This document shows, in pieces, positions 26,529-35,887 of a stretch of DNA of 64,000 bases. Under the pieces are notes generated by a model that saw only the letters and a list, made by a program, of their open reading frames with translations, did no database searches and was not told the origin of the DNA. The stretch lies in the NCBI RefSeq assembly GCF_029537735.1, contig NZ_JARPUQ010000001.1, positions 51,368 to 115,367 of the forward strand, read 5' to 3'. A program made the position numbers and the translations under genes. The first letter of the stretch is position 1. Each line of letters begins with the position of its first letter. Origin of the DNA: Robiginitalea aestuariiviva. GTDB lineage: Bacteria > Bacteroidota > Bacteroidia > Flavobacteriales > Flavobacteriaceae.

Positions 26529-27224
26529 TTAAGGCATCCGGAAGATAAAGCCCTGGCCGTGGATGTTTTCGATCTTCAGGTCGGGGTCGTCGGTCAGGTG
26601 TTTCCGCAGGCGGGTAATAAAGACATTCAGGCTTTTGCGGTTAAAATAATCGTTACGCCCCCACAGCTTCTTGAGGATATCCGCGTGGCTGCACAGGCGG
26701 TTGGGGTGCTGGGCCAGGTAGGCCAGCAATTCGGCTTCCCGGTGCGTTAACGCCCGGGTGTCCCCTTCCAGTTCCAATTCCTGTTTTCCGGGGTCGAAGC
26801 GGAACCTGCCCAAAACCAGGGGGGCATCGGCCGTTTCGGGTTTGCGGGGTTCCAAGCGAGCCAGCAGGGCTTCGATGCGTACTACCAGTTCCTCTTCGTC
26901 AATCGGTTTTTTAAGGTAATCCACTGCCCCTACCGAAAACCCCTTCAGCACATCGATCTTCATGGACCGGGCCGTGAGGAAGATAAAGGGGAGTTCCGGG
27001 TATTTTTCGTGGATCTGCTGCCCCAGGGTAAAACCATCGGTTTCGGGCATCATCACATCCAGGATCAGCAGGTCAAACGCCCGCCGTTCCAGCATGGGCA
27101 TGACCTCCTCGGCCCGCTGGGCCCATCGCATGCGGAATCCCTTCATCCCCAGGTATTCGGTAAGCAGGTAACCCAGGGAGGTGTCGTCCTCCACCAGCAG
27201 GATGTTATACGGGGTTTGTTCCAT
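26529..27224 (-). CDS. OmpR-family response regulator
   Basis: 231 aa. Receiver domain: acidic pair in LLVEDDTSLG near 10-16, phosphoacceptor Asp in LLILDVMMPETDG near 54, Lys in YLKKPIDEE near 104. A winged-helix output domain follows: LTHREAELLAYLAQHPNRL near 155-175, SLNVFITRLRKHL near 200, and the wing GQGFIF at the end. The ATG at 27224 is chosen because the receiver begins there; this overlaps the kinase gene by 20 bp, a clear sign of a paired two-component system. DNA targets unknown. Confidence 0.93.
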   Translation of the reverse strand: MEQTPYNILLVEDDTSLGYLLTEYLGMKGFRMRWAQRAEEVMPMLERRAFDLLILDVMMPETDGFTLGQQIHEKYPELPFIFLTARSMKIDVLKGFSVGAVDYLKKPIDEEELVVRIEALLARLEPRKPETADAPLVLGRFRFDPGKQELELEGDTRALTHREAELLAYLAQHPNRLCSHADILKKLWGRNDYFNRKSLNVFITRLRKHLTDDPDLKIENIHGQGFIFRMP

Positions 27225-28491
27225 GGTCAGATAAAGGTAATACAATCGTGAACACTGCGCCCTTCGCGGCACCCGCTTCCAGGCGGATACGCCCCTTGTG
27301 GCGGTCTACCACCGTGCGCACATAACTCAGGCCCAGGCCATAGCCGCGCACGGCCGGCCGGTCGCCCTGGGGGATGCGGTAATATTTGCGGAATACCTCC
27401 TCCCGAAGTTCCGGGGGGATGCCCGGACCCTGATCCGTAACGGCCAGTACCAGTTTCCGCCCTTCCACCCGGGCTTCCAGGTGTACCGCCGCCCCACCCC
27501 CATATTTACGGGCATTGTCCAGTAAATTGTTCAGGGCGTGCTCCAGGTGGAAGGTCGATGCCTTCATAGGGAGGGCTGCATCGGGCAACTTCCAGGTAAA
27601 CGGAATGCCTTCCAGCCGGCAAAGGGCTTCAAACTGCCGGCAGAGCTCCTCCAGGTGTGGGCGGAAATCCACCGGTTGGAGCGAAATGGCCGTAGCAGAG
27701 CGCTCCATGCTTCCGAGCTCCAGGACCTTGTCAATATGATCACTCATCCGGGCCGTCTGGCTCAGAATGGTGTCGGCCAGGGGCTCACTCGCCTTCCCGG
27801 CTTTTTCTTTCAGGATCTTGGCCGCCAGGCTGATGGAAAAAACCGGAGTGCGAAGCTCATGGGTGAGGTTGTTGATGAATTCGTGGGTAGTAGTTATGGT
27901 ACGCTGCTGCCAGTAAAAGGTACGCAAGACCCAGAGTACGGCCACCAGAATCCCGGCCAAAAAGAGCAGGCTGGGCAGGGTCAGCCCATTGAGCTGGGTG
28001 CGGAAGTACCGGGGCAGGTGTGGGAACTGCAACTCCAGGATCAGCCGCTGCCCGATCTGGGCCGGGAGGTACCCGTGGACCTCCATGGGATAGGTATACG
28101 TTTCCCCGGATCCTTCCAGGGCCGGAGCCGAACCCAGATAAAAGGAGCTGTCGCGGGTTTTCAGAGCAAAGGTGAAGGGGGCGTCAATCTGGTTGTCCAG
28201 CAGTTTCTCCCTCAGGAAATCGTCCATAAAGTGCCGGGAGGCATCCGTCATGTGGTCCAGGCCGGTATTGAAGCGGGTACTGTCCTTTTCCAGGGCGGTA
28301 CCTAACAGGTAGGTTAACTGGTTTCGGGTATACAGGCCAGCGCGGATATCGGTCCCGGCTTCCGCAATTTTCTGGCTAAACTGCAGCCGGGCCAGGCTCA
28401 GCCCTACGCGCAGATAGCGGTATTGCACCACGGCAAGGCCCGCTATACAGACCACAAACAACCCGATGAAGAAGATTCGCTTACTTCGCAT
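27205..28491 (-). CDS. Sensor histidine kinase
   Basis: 428 aa. TM1 at residues 5-22, a periplasmic sensor domain of about 150 residues with no named fold, and TM2 near 176-198 (LPSLLFLAGILVAVLWVLR). Cytoplasmic kinase: His in NLTHELRTPVFSISL near 213, N-box NLLDNARKYGG near 330, DQGPGIPPELREEVF, and GYGLGLSYVRTVV. There is no HAMP domain. It is upstream of and overlaps its regulator gene. The ATG at 28491 gives a typical short basic N-terminus (MRSKR). The ligand is unknown. A weak -7-like GATTTTTG lies just before the start. Confidence 0.91.
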   Translation of the reverse strand: MRSKRIFFIGLFVVCIAGLAVVQYRYLRVGLSLARLQFSQKIAEAGTDIRAGLYTRNQLTYLLGTALEKDSTRFNTGLDHMTDASRHFMDDFLREKLLDNQIDAPFTFALKTRDSSFYLGSAPALEGSGETYTYPMEVHGYLPAQIGQRLILELQFPHLPRYFRTQLNGLTLPSLLFLAGILVAVLWVLRTFYWQQRTITTTHEFINNLTHELRTPVFSISLAAKILKEKAGKASEPLADTILSQTARMSDHIDKVLELGSMERSATAISLQPVDFRPHLEELCRQFEALCRLEGIPFTWKLPDAALPMKASTFHLEHALNNLLDNARKYGGGAAVHLEARVEGRKLVLAVTDQGPGIPPELREEVFRKYYRIPQGDRPAVRGYGLGLSYVRTVVDRHKGRIRLEAGAAKGAVFTIVLPLSDHGTNPV

Positions 28492-28589
28492 CCCGGACAA
28501 AAATCGGGGATTTTCCGGCCCGAAACGGATCGTTAACCCGGATTTATCCTTTTTAATGATTCATTAATTGTTTTAACCCCTACCTAACC

Positions 28590-28705
28590 TTTCCCGAATG
28601 GGTTTAGGCGTAGTTTAGAGGAAAATAAAGGTAGTACTAATCTCTGTATAGTTATTAAGTTTAGTTCAAGGAGAGAAAGTTAGCCCGCGGGCTAACTTTT
28701 TCTTT
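28590..28705 (+). ncRNA. Candidate small RNA ending in a strong terminator
   Basis: Between two divergent genes an intrinsic terminator (28676-28705) ends something transcribed rightwards from the preceding 100-150 bases, yet no reading frame is there. The sequence contains GTAGTACTAATCTCTG and TTAAGTTTAGTTCAAGGAG before the hairpin and is A/T-rich unlike its surroundings. I cannot fix the 5' end. It could also be a transcribed leader with an attenuator for the gene at 28751. Comparison with the Flavo-1 RNA family would be informative; I did not verify a match. Confidence 0.35.
28676..28705 (+). terminator. Palindromic intrinsic terminator
   Basis: AAAGTTAGCCCG joins its exact reverse complement (28676-28699), forming a long stem with a minimal central loop, followed by a T-rich run to 28705. 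The plus-strand T-run gives the direction. Confidence 0.85.
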
Positions 28706-28750
28706 TCCCGGAGGTCTGTGCGCCCTTTATATCACGTAACAGCAACTCTT

Positions 28751-29890
28751 ATGAAAAACCAACATCTGCCCTGGGCCGGGGCCCTGCTGCTCTGTGCCCT
28801 GCTGCTTCCCGCCTTTGCCCGTTCCCAGGGCTGCGTGGCCATCCGACACTTTTCCACCTGTAACGGGGCCCACCCGGAAACCAACCAGCTGGGTCCGGGG
28901 GACCTGGTGCTGGGGGTCAATTACCGCTACTTCAAATCCTTCCGGCACTTCCGCGGCACGGAGGAGGAACCGGACCGGGTAGCCAACCAGACCGAGGTCA
29001 TCAACCATGCCCACGCCTGGGATTTTACAGCTACCTATGGGATATCCGACCGGTGGTATGCCAGCCTGGTGGTCCCCACCGTGATCAATACCCGTTCCTC
29101 CCTCTATGAACATGGGCGAAACGAACGGAACACCACCTTCTCCCGGGGCCTGGCAGACGTGCGCCTGACCGCCGGCTACTGGCTGCTGGAACCGGCGGAA
29201 AACCCCAGGGGAAACCTGGCTCTTGGGCTCGGGGTTAAGCTTCCTACGGGGAACTTCCAGGCCACAGACATCTTCTACAACGTAGGGCCGGACGGCACCC
29301 CCCAGGTTCGGCCGGTAGACCAGTCCATCCAGCCGGGTGACGGGGGTTTTGGCCTGACCGCCGAATTGCAGTTTTACAGGGAGCTGGCCCCGGCCTGGTT
29401 CCTGTACGGCGGTGGATTCTACCTCTCCAACCCCCGGGAAACTAACGGGGTAAGGACCTTCCGGGAAACCCTTAGCCCCATCCTGGCCAACGAGGCCATC
29501 ATGTCTGTACCGGATCAGTTTTCACTGCGGGCAGGAGTCAGCCATTCGCTTTCGGATGCACTGTCCGCCTCCCTGGGACTGCGCTACGACGGCGTCCCCG
29601 TCCGGGACTTGATCGGGGGTAGTGCCGGTTTTCGCCGGCCTGGCAATGTATTGGCGGTAGATCCGGGGCTTAGCTATGCCACCGGCCCGTTGTTGCTGAA
29701 CCTGAGCGTACCCTTTGCCGTGCGCCGGGAACGGCCGCAAAGCCTTACGGATCTGGAAACCCAGCAAGCCACCGGGAACCCCAGAAACGGGGATGCCGCC
29801 TTTGCCGATTATGTATTGAATTTGGGCGTGGTATACCGCTTCACCCGGCAACGGGTTGCCCTGGATCCGGAATTACAGGACGCCTTTTAA
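28751..29890 (+). CDS. Outer-membrane channel-like protein of unknown function
   Basis: 379 aa. Signal peptide (about residues 1-25, LLLCALLLPAFARSQ). The rest shows alternating hydrophobic strands and aromatic ends (LGVNYRYFKSFRHF, WYASLVVPTVINTRSSLYEH, LALGLGVKLPTGNF, VLNLGVVYRFTRQR) as in outer-membrane beta barrels, including the phenol-degradation-type (MetA-like) transporter family, whose LPTG motif is visible in KLPTGNF. Two Cys near the mature N-terminus (GCVAIRHFSTC) may form a disulphide. Substrate unknown. It follows the candidate RNA and terminator. The ATG at 28751 is set by the signal peptide. Confidence 0.72.
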   Translation: MKNQHLPWAGALLLCALLLPAFARSQGCVAIRHFSTCNGAHPETNQLGPGDLVLGVNYRYFKSFRHFRGTEEEPDRVANQTEVINHAHAWDFTATYGISDRWYASLVVPTVINTRSSLYEHGRNERNTTFSRGLADVRLTAGYWLLEPAENPRGNLALGLGVKLPTGNFQATDIFYNVGPDGTPQVRPVDQSIQPGDGGFGLTAELQFYRELAPAWFLYGGGFYLSNPRETNGVRTFRETLSPILANEAIMSVPDQFSLRAGVSHSLSDALSASLGLRYDGVPVRDLIGGSAGFRRPGNVLAVDPGLSYATGPLLLNLSVPFAVRRERPQSLTDLETQQATGNPRNGDAAFADYVLNLGVVYRFTRQRVALDPELQDAF

Positions 29891-29902
29891 GCGCAATCTC
29901 CG

Positions 29903-32533
29903 TTATTGCAGGGCGGCAAGGCTTCGCTCCAGGGTTTCGATCTTGGAGGCGGCGTCTTCCGCCTTTTTGCGTTCCAGGGCTACCACCTTTTCCGGGGCAT
30001 TTTCCACAAAACGGGTATTGGAGAGCTTCTTTTCTACCGAAGCCAGGAAGCCCCGGGTGTAATCCAGCTCTTCCTGCAGTTTGCTGATTTCGGCTTCCAC
30101 GTCTACCGCTTCGCCCATGGGTACAAAGTACTCGTTGCTGCCGGCCCGGAAGGAGAGGGCCGCCTCAGGCGCGGTATCCACATAGTTGATTTCGGACACA
30201 TTCGCCAGTTTGGCAATTACCGAATCCCAGCGACGGTCCTGCCCCATTTCGTCCCGGACATGCAGGGCCAGGGCTTCCTTAAAGGGGATATTCTTGTCCT
30301 TGCGGATGGTGCGGATGCCGGAAATCACCTCCTTGGTAAATTCAAAGGCGGCCAGCAGCCCGGCATCAAAAGCGGACCGGGCAGGCCACTCGGATACGAT
30401 CAGGGCCTCTTCCGGGGTGCGTTCTTCCACATGCTGCCATATTTCCTCCGTCAGGAAGGGCATAAAGGGGTGCAGCAGGCGCAGGTTGTCTTCGAACAGG
30501 GTGATGACCCCCTTATACGTTTCGGCATCTACCGGGCTGCCGTAGGCGGGCTTTACCACCTCCAGCAACCAGGAACAGAAATCGTCCCAGATCAGGCGGT
30601 AGGTAGCCATTAAGGCATCCGAAATGCGGTATTTGGAATAGTGATCTTCGATTTCTTCCAGGGCCTGGTCAAAGCGGTTGCGGTACCAGCTGATCCCCTG
30701 CCGGGCCGTATCGGGCTGCGGGATATCGGCCACTTCCCATCCCTGAACCAGGCGGAAGGCGTTCCACACCTTGTTGGCGAAGTTTTTTCCCTGCTGGCAG
30801 AGCGCCTCGTCAAAAAGCAGGTCATTCCCGGCAGCGGCACTCAGCAGCAGCCCCACGCGAACCCCATCGGCCCCGTAGGTCTCAATGAGTTTAAGGGCGT
30901 CCGGGGAATTCCCCAGGGATTTGGACATCTTCCGCCGCTGGGCATCCCGGACCAGGCCGGTCAGGTATACGGTGCGGAAGGGGCGTTCCCCCCGGAAGGC
31001 ATAGCCGGCCATAATCATACGGGCCACCCAGAAGAACAGGATGTCCGGAGCGGTTACCAGGTCCGTGGTCGGGTAATAATACTTCACTTCGGGGTTGTCC
31101 GGGTCCAGGATACCCCCAAAAACGCTGATGGGCCAGAGCCAGGAAGAGAACCAGGTGTCCAGCACATCTTCGTCCTGCCTGAGGTCCGTTGCCTGCATAC
31201 CGGCCTTCCCGCTTTTGGCGCGGGCCTTTTCCAGGGCGGATTCGGGCGTTTCGGCCACTACAAAATCATCTTTGCCGGGGCCGTAGTAATAGGCCGGGAT
31301 CCGCTGCCCCCACCACAACTGGCGGGAGATGTTCCAGTCCCGGATGTTCTCCATCCAATGCCGGTAGGTGTTTTCAAATTTGGAGGGTACCAGTTGGACC
31401 TCCCCGGATTGCAAAACGGCATCCAGGGCTGGTTTGGCCAGGTCTTCCATCCGCAGGAACCACTGGTCGGAGAGGCGGGGTTCGATCACCGCCCGGGTAC
31501 GCTCGGAAGTACCTACATTATTGGTATAGGGCTCCTTTTTCACCAGGAAGCCCTTCTCCTGAAGTTCCTTTTCAATGGCCTTGCGGGCCTCAAAGCGGTC
31601 CATCCCCTCATAGTGCAGCCCATAGGCATTCAGGGTGGCATCGGGGTTAAAGATGTCCACAATTTCCAGGCCGTGCTTCTGCCCGAGTTCGTAGTCGTTT
31701 ACATCGTGGGCCGGGGTGATCTTCAGGCATCCCGTCCCGAATTCCATAGTCACGTAGGGATCCGGGATCACCGGCACCTCCCGGTCACAGATAGGGACGC
31801 GTACCCTTTTCCCGTGCAGGTCCTGATAGCGGGGGTCTTCCGGGTGTACGCACACGGCTGTATCCCCCAGCAGGGTCTCCGGGCGGGTGGTGGCGATAAC
31901 CACCTGCTGGTCCGACCCCACTACCGGGTAGGCAATATGGTAGAGGAAGCCCTGCCGCTCTTCATAGATCACCTCCTCGTCCGAGAGGGTGGTACAGGCT
32001 TCAGGGTCCCAGTTGACCATACGATAGCCGCGATAGATCTGCCCCTTGTCGAAGAGCTCTACAAATACCTTGATCACCGAGGCCTCCATGTCCGGGTCCA
32101 TGGTGAATTTGGTACGGTCCCAGTCGCAGGAGCACCCCAGTTTCTTAAGCTGTTGCAGGATGACTCCCCCGTAGTTGTGGGTCCAGTCCCAGGCGTGCTC
32201 CAGGAAGGACTCGCGGGTCAGGGAAGCTTTGGGAATCCCCTCTTCCTTAAGTTTGGCCACCACCTTGGCTTCCGTGGCGATGGAGGCGTGGTCGGTGCCC
32301 GGCACCCAGCAGGCATTTTTGCCCTGCATCCGCGCGCGTCGGATCAGCACATCCTGCAAGGTGTTGTTCAGCATATGTCCCATATGGAGTACCCCCGTAA
32401 CGTTGGGGGGTGGGATCACAATGGTATAGGGTTCCCGGTGGTCCGGTTCGGAGTGAAAATACCCGTGTTGCATCCAGTAGTCATACCACTGGCCTTCAAC
32501 CCGCTGGGGGTCGTATTTGGAGGGGATATCCAT
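29903..32533 (-). CDS. valS: Valine--tRNA ligase
   Basis: 876 aa, class I synthetase charging tRNA-Val. HIGH motif in [16 protein letters not shown] near 41-56, editing (CP1) domain in the middle with [10 protein letters not shown] near 212, the KMSKS motif in [13 protein letters not shown] near 527, and a C-terminal coiled-coil arm (about 810-876) rich in Glu and Lys that is typical of ValRS. Length is normal. It faces DUF1573 with divergent promoters back to back; its leader is about 105 bases. It converges with the channel-like gene, 12 bp apart. Confidence 0.97.
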   Translation of the reverse strand: MDIPSKYDPQRVEGQWYDYWMQHGYFHSEPDHREPYTIVIPPPNVTGVLHMGHMLNNTLQDVLIRRARMQGKNACWVPGTDHASIATEAKVVAKLKEEGIPKASLTRESFLEHAWDWTHNYGGVILQQLKKLGCSCDWDRTKFTMDPDMEASVIKVFVELFDKGQIYRGYRMVNWDPEACTTLSDEEVIYEERQGFLYHIAYPVVGSDQQVVIATTRPETLLGDTAVCVHPEDPRYQDLHGKRVRVPICDREVPVIPDPYVTMEFGTGCLKITPAHDVNDYELGQKHGLEIVDIFNPDATLNAYGLHYEGMDRFEARKAIEKELQEKGFLVKKEPYTNNVGTSERTRAVIEPRLSDQWFLRMEDLAKPALDAVLQSGEVQLVPSKFENTYRHWMENIRDWNISRQLWWGQRIPAYYYGPGKDDFVVAETPESALEKARAKSGKAGMQATDLRQDEDVLDTWFSSWLWPISVFGGILDPDNPEVKYYYPTTDLVTAPDILFFWVARMIMAGYAFRGERPFRTVYLTGLVRDAQRRKMSKSLGNSPDALKLIETYGADGVRVGLLLSAAAGNDLLFDEALCQQGKNFANKVWNAFRLVQGWEVADIPQPDTARQGISWYRNRFDQALEEIEDHYSKYRISDALMATYRLIWDDFCSWLLEVVKPAYGSPVDAETYKGVITLFEDNLRLLHPFMPFLTEEIWQHVEERTPEEALIVSEWPARSAFDAGLLAAFEFTKEVISGIRTIRKDKNIPFKEALALHVRDEMGQDRRWDSVIAKLANVSEINYVDTAPEAALSFRAGSNEYFVPMGEAVDVEAEISKLQEELDYTRGFLASVEKKLSNTRFVENAPEKVVALERKKAEDAASKIETLERSLAALQ

Positions 32534-32641
32534 TTTTTGGTATGGTTTTTGACCCGTTGAATCGGCTTTTAGAAAGTGAAGCGGGCCGAAATGTTAAAGT
32601 GGGCCCGGACCGCCTGAAAAGCGCCGAAAAATAATACGAAA

Positions 32642-32670
32642 CAAAAATAAGTAACGTTAGTAGATAACAA
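32642..32670 (-). promoter_or_regulatory. valS promoter (TTG-N18-TATTTTTG)
   Basis: On the minus strand TTG (32670-32668) is followed after 18 bases by a perfect TAnnTTTG (32649-32642). Both spacing and sequence match the flavobacterial consensus. Confidence 0.75.
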
Positions 32671-32677
32671 AAGAATT

Positions 32678-32708
32678 TTGGATGTTCCTGCCGCTTTGGC
32701 TACATTTG
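32678..32708 (+). promoter_or_regulatory. DUF1573 gene promoter (TTG-N20-TACATTTG)
   Basis: TTG at 32678-32680 and a perfect TAnnTTTG at 32701-32708 with 20 bases between. The start codon is 24 bases further. Its -33 box is 7 bp from that of valS. Confidence 0.78.
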
Positions 32709-32732
32709 AAATTACACCCAAACCAAATTACT

Positions 32733-33122
32733 ATGAAGAAAGTAGTATTACTATGCTTTGTGAGCCTGCTGAGTATCGGGGTTTTTGCCCAGGAAAAAAC
32801 GGCTAAAATCGAATTCAAGTCCGAAACCGTGGACTATGGCGACATCGCCAAAGGCAGCGACGGCGTACGCGTTTTTGAATTCACCAATACGGGCGACGCC
32901 CCCCTGGTGATCAGCAAAGTGAGTTCCAGCTGCGGCTGCACCATCCCCAAGAAACCGGAATCCCCCATTATGCCGGGCGAAACCGGAGAAATCCAGGTGA
33001 AATACGACACCAATCGGGTCGGCCCTATCCGGAAAGCCATTACGGTCATTTCCAATGCGGATACGCCAACGATTATCCTGAAAATTAAAGGTACAGTGAA
33101 AGACGGGGCCGGCACGCGCTAG
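32733..33122 (+). CDS. DUF1573 domain-containing protein
   Basis: 129 aa. Signal peptide (VVLLCFVSLLSIGVFAQ, residues 4-20). The mature part is one DUF1573 immunoglobulin-like domain: VDYGDIAKGSDGVRVFEFTN near 32-50, VSSSCGCTIPKKP near 64-76 with the conserved CGC, and EIQVKYDTN near 89, ending KIKGTV. Such proteins are abundant and exported in Bacteroidota, but their role is not established. The ATG at 32733 is fixed by the promoter and signal peptide. A terminator follows at 33151. Single-gene transcript. Confidence 0.93.
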   Translation: MKKVVLLCFVSLLSIGVFAQEKTAKIEFKSETVDYGDIAKGSDGVRVFEFTNTGDAPLVISKVSSSCGCTIPKKPESPIMPGETGEIQVKYDTNRVGPIRKAITVISNADTPTIILKIKGTVKDGAGTR

Positions 33123-33150
33123 CCTGTTTCCACGCCTTTTGAAGCATATG

Positions 33151-33178
33151 ATCCCCGGCTAGCGCCGGGGATTTTTTT
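33151..33178 (+). terminator. Intrinsic terminator after the DUF1573 gene
   Basis: Stem ATCCCCGGC / GCCGGGGAT with a TAGC loop, then seven T. The T-run overlaps the stop of the convergent aspartyl-protease-like gene. Confidence 0.88.
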
Positions 33179-34520
33179 ATTCAAAAAGGTCCCGCAACAC
33201 AAAGGAGAACATAAGGTTTCGGTTGGTGCGCTCAATAAGCAGGCGCACGCGTTTTCCCTGTTTCTCGTTGATCATCCGCACAATCTCCTGCAGCTTGTAC
33301 TGGTGTACCTTCTTGCCGTTTACCGCAAGGATAATGTCGCCTTCGCGCAGGCCTACTTCCTCGGCCGGGCTGCCCGCTCGGATAGCCGAAACCACAATTT
33401 CCGGCACCAGGCTTACACGGGTCTGGTTCCCCAGCATGATCTGCACATTCCCAAAGGGGACCTCGTCCTGACGTACCACCCCCCGGGCATCCGTGATGCG
33501 TTCGGCGATATAGCGTACCCCGGCGTGTTCAATCTCGATACCCGCCATGTTGAAATGGAAGGGGCTGCTGAAACGCGTATTTTTCCCCAACACTACTTCC
33601 CCAGCCGGGTAATTCACCACCATATTGAAGCGCTTGAGCACTTCGCCACCGAGGCTGCCGTTGCGGTCACCCAGGTCCTGCACGGCCTGGAAGGACTCCA
33701 TATAGGGAAAGGCCGCTTTGGCATCCTGCAGTACAAAATCCCCCAATTGCAGGCGCTCAATCCGGGTACGCTTCCCGAAAATGGTCCCACTCAGGCCCTT
33801 GCCCAGAAAGTCTTCATAGTTTTTGTCCGGTACGGGCAGGCCGGCTTCGGGATCGGGAAAAAGCCAGACCGCATCGCTGCTCCCGGTGTCCATTAGGAGT
33901 TTAACGGGCACGGCCTCCCCGCCCTGCACAACCACTTCACCCTTCAGATATGCCTTGCTGCCCTGTATTTCCAGGGGCAGGGACATTTCTTTTGCGGAGC
34001 TTTTTCCACGGTAGTGGTCCGGGTGGTGCAAACGGAGGAATTTCCGCCCGTAGTTGAGTTCCACCACAAAATCCCGGAAAATGTCGTAACCGATAATCCC
34101 GTGTACGGTAACCCCCAGGGCTGGTGAAAAATTCAGGTCCTTATCCAGGACCACGTATATCGCCTGGTTAAAATTTGCCGCGTTGGCCAGCCGAAAGGTA
34201 TTGCCCACAGAGGCCAGGGCCTCGATAGGTTCCCCACCACCCAGGCCTTTAATGCTGATGCGGCTCACGTTTTTCAGCTGGATGGAATCCTGGTCGGAAA
34301 GGTTGAAGAGAATGGGCTTGCTCACCCCGGAATCCAGGATAAACCGCAAGGGTGTCCCGTTGACCTCTACCGGGACGATGACCAGGTTATTGATGAGTTC
34401 AAAGCGGATTTTGGGGGATCGCTCTGACTCCCCCGACAATTGGAAATACTGCCCCCATAGGCTGGTGCCGGCCAGCAACAGCAAAAGCGAAAATACCAGG
34501 TATGTGCGTTTGGTAAACAT
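33177..34520 (-). CDS. Retropepsin-like aspartyl protease with PDZ domain
   Basis: 447 aa. Signal peptide (SLLLLLAGTSLWGQ, residues 11-24). Two retropepsin-like lobes: the first carries FILDSGVSKP (Asp63, Ser64, Gly65) and the second LLMDTGSSDA (Asp211, Thr212, Gly213), each with a later hydrophobic-Gly strand (IIGYDIF, LGGEVLKRF). A PDZ domain at about 350-430 (PAEEVGLREGDIILAVNGKKV) ends the protein. Exported, probably periplasmic. The first lobe has DSG instead of DTG; this is allowed in some retropepsins, so activity is possible. Targets unknown. Stand-alone gene. Confidence 0.85.
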   Translation of the reverse strand: MFTKRTYLVFSLLLLLAGTSLWGQYFQLSGESERSPKIRFELINNLVIVPVEVNGTPLRFILDSGVSKPILFNLSDQDSIQLKNVSRISIKGLGGGEPIEALASVGNTFRLANAANFNQAIYVVLDKDLNFSPALGVTVHGIIGYDIFRDFVVELNYGRKFLRLHHPDHYRGKSSAKEMSLPLEIQGSKAYLKGEVVVQGGEAVPVKLLMDTGSSDAVWLFPDPEAGLPVPDKNYEDFLGKGLSGTIFGKRTRIERLQLGDFVLQDAKAAFPYMESFQAVQDLGDRNGSLGGEVLKRFNMVVNYPAGEVVLGKNTRFSSPFHFNMAGIEIEHAGVRYIAERITDARGVVRQDEVPFGNVQIMLGNQTRVSLVPEIVVSAIRAGSPAEEVGLREGDIILAVNGKKVHQYKLQEIVRMINEKQGKRVRLLIERTNRNLMFSFVLRDLFE

Positions 34521-34687
34521 CTCGTCCGGGGGTGGTTGCTTTCAATTTAAACAATTTTGGGGATGCGGACATTTTTTTAACATACGTTTTAACGGTTTAC
34601 TCCCTAGCCCACAGGGTGTTAAACCTACACGTAATAAGGTTGGAAAGCCGCGCATTATTTCCGATTTTTGCAGGACAAAACCCAGCT

Positions 34688-35887
34688 ATGCCCCAATTAT
34701 CCCACAAAGGCCTGGCCATGCCGGCCTCCCCCATTCGAAAACTGGTCCCCTATGCCGAAGCGGCCAAGGCACGCGGTGTGGAAGTCATCCACCTGAATAT
34801 TGGCCAGCCCGACATCAAGTCGCCGCCCCAGGCCATGGAGGCGGTTCGCCAGCACCGCCTGGAGGTCCTGGAATACAGCCGCAGCGAGGGCAGCGATGCA
34901 TACCGGGCCAAACTGGCCGCCTATTACGGCACCCACGGGATTGCCCTGAATAAGGAGCAGATCCTGGTTACCACAGGGGGTTCGGAGGCCCTTTCCTTTG
35001 TGATGGGGTGCGTGGCAGACCCCGGGGATGAAATCATCATCCCGGAACCCTTTTACGCAAATTACAACGGCTTTGCCGTGGCCATGGGCCTGACCGTGGT
35101 GCCCGTGCCCTCAGCTATCGAAAACAACTTTGCCCTCCCCCCCATTTCCAGCTTTGAAGCCCTGATCGGCCCCAAAACCAAAGCCATCCTGCTCTGCAAC
35201 CCGGGCAACCCTACCGGGTACCTGTACACCCCGGAAGAGATTGAAGCCCTGGCGGCCCTGGTGCGCAAACACGACCTGTTCCTGGTGGCGGACGAGGTTT
35301 ACCGGGAATTCACCTATGACGGGGCCTCCCACAACTCCATTCTACAACAGCCCGGTTTGGAAGACTACGCCGTGGTGGTAGATTCGGTTTCCAAGCGCTA
35401 CAGCATGTGCGGGGCCCGCATCGGCTGCCTGATCAGCCGCAACCCCAAAGTCATGGAAACCGCCCTGAAATTTGCCCAGGCGCGGTTGTCACCGCCCACT
35501 TTCGCACAAATTGCCAGCGAGGCTGCCCTGGAGACCCCGCCGTCCTATTTCGAGGAAGTAATCCGGGAATACGGACAGCGGCGGAATGTGCTGCTGGAAG
35601 AGCTCGATAAGATCCCCGGCCTCAAGGTGGCCCGTCCCAGGGGCGCCTTCTACTGCATGGTGGAACTCCCCGTAGCGGATGCGGACGACTTTGCCCGCTG
35701 GCTACTGGAGGACTTCCAGTACGAGCAGGCTACGGTTATGGTGGCGCCTGCCGCCGGTTTTTACGCCACCCCGGGCCTGGGCAAGAACCAGATCCGGATT
35801 GCCTATGTGCTGGAAGAGGAACAATTAAAAAAGGCCGTACGCATCCTGGCCGAGGCCCTGAAAAGCTATCCCGGGCATGAGGCTTGA
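34688..35887 (+). CDS. Class I/II pyridoxal-phosphate aminotransferase
   Basis: 399 aa. Fold-type I aspartate-aminotransferase superfamily. The N-terminus has VIHLNIGQPDIKSP near 35-48; VTTGGSEALSFVMG near 95 binds the phosphate, CNPGNPTGYLYTPEEIE near 173 holds the substrate Asn, VADEVYREF near 205 the Asp and Tyr, and VVDSVSKRYSMCGARIGCL near 232-250 the PLP Lys and Arg. Amino-acid specificity is not readable; aspartate or aromatic substrates are possible. The ATG at 34688 is chosen because the family N-terminus begins there. The stop overlaps murB by 11 bp. Confidence 0.93.
   Translation: MPQLSHKGLAMPASPIRKLVPYAEAAKARGVEVIHLNIGQPDIKSPPQAMEAVRQHRLEVLEYSRSEGSDAYRAKLAAYYGTHGIALNKEQILVTTGGSEALSFVMGCVADPGDEIIIPEPFYANYNGFAVAMGLTVVPVPSAIENNFALPPISSFEALIGPKTKAILLCNPGNPTGYLYTPEEIEALAALVRKHDLFLVADEVYREFTYDGASHNSILQQPGLEDYAVVVDSVSKRYSMCGARIGCLISRNPKVMETALKFAQARLSPPTFAQIASEAALETPPSYFEEVIREYGQRRNVLLEELDKIPGLKVARPRGAFYCMVELPVADADDFARWLLEDFQYEQATVMVAPAAGFYATPGLGKNQIRIAYVLEEEQLKKAVRILAEALKSYPGHEA

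Noticed and set aside
28676..28699. Palindrome as an operator or recombination site
   Set aside because: The T-run right after it makes a terminator the simplest reading; an operator role is possible but unsupported.
30641..32560. A 639-codon open frame antisense to valS
   Set aside because: The valS motifs are complete on the other strand; the antisense frame lacks any domain and is explained by third-position G/C bias.
34532..34687. N-terminal extension of the aminotransferase
   Set aside because: The extra 52 residues have no family match and run through what looks like the intergenic region; the ATG at 34688 fits.
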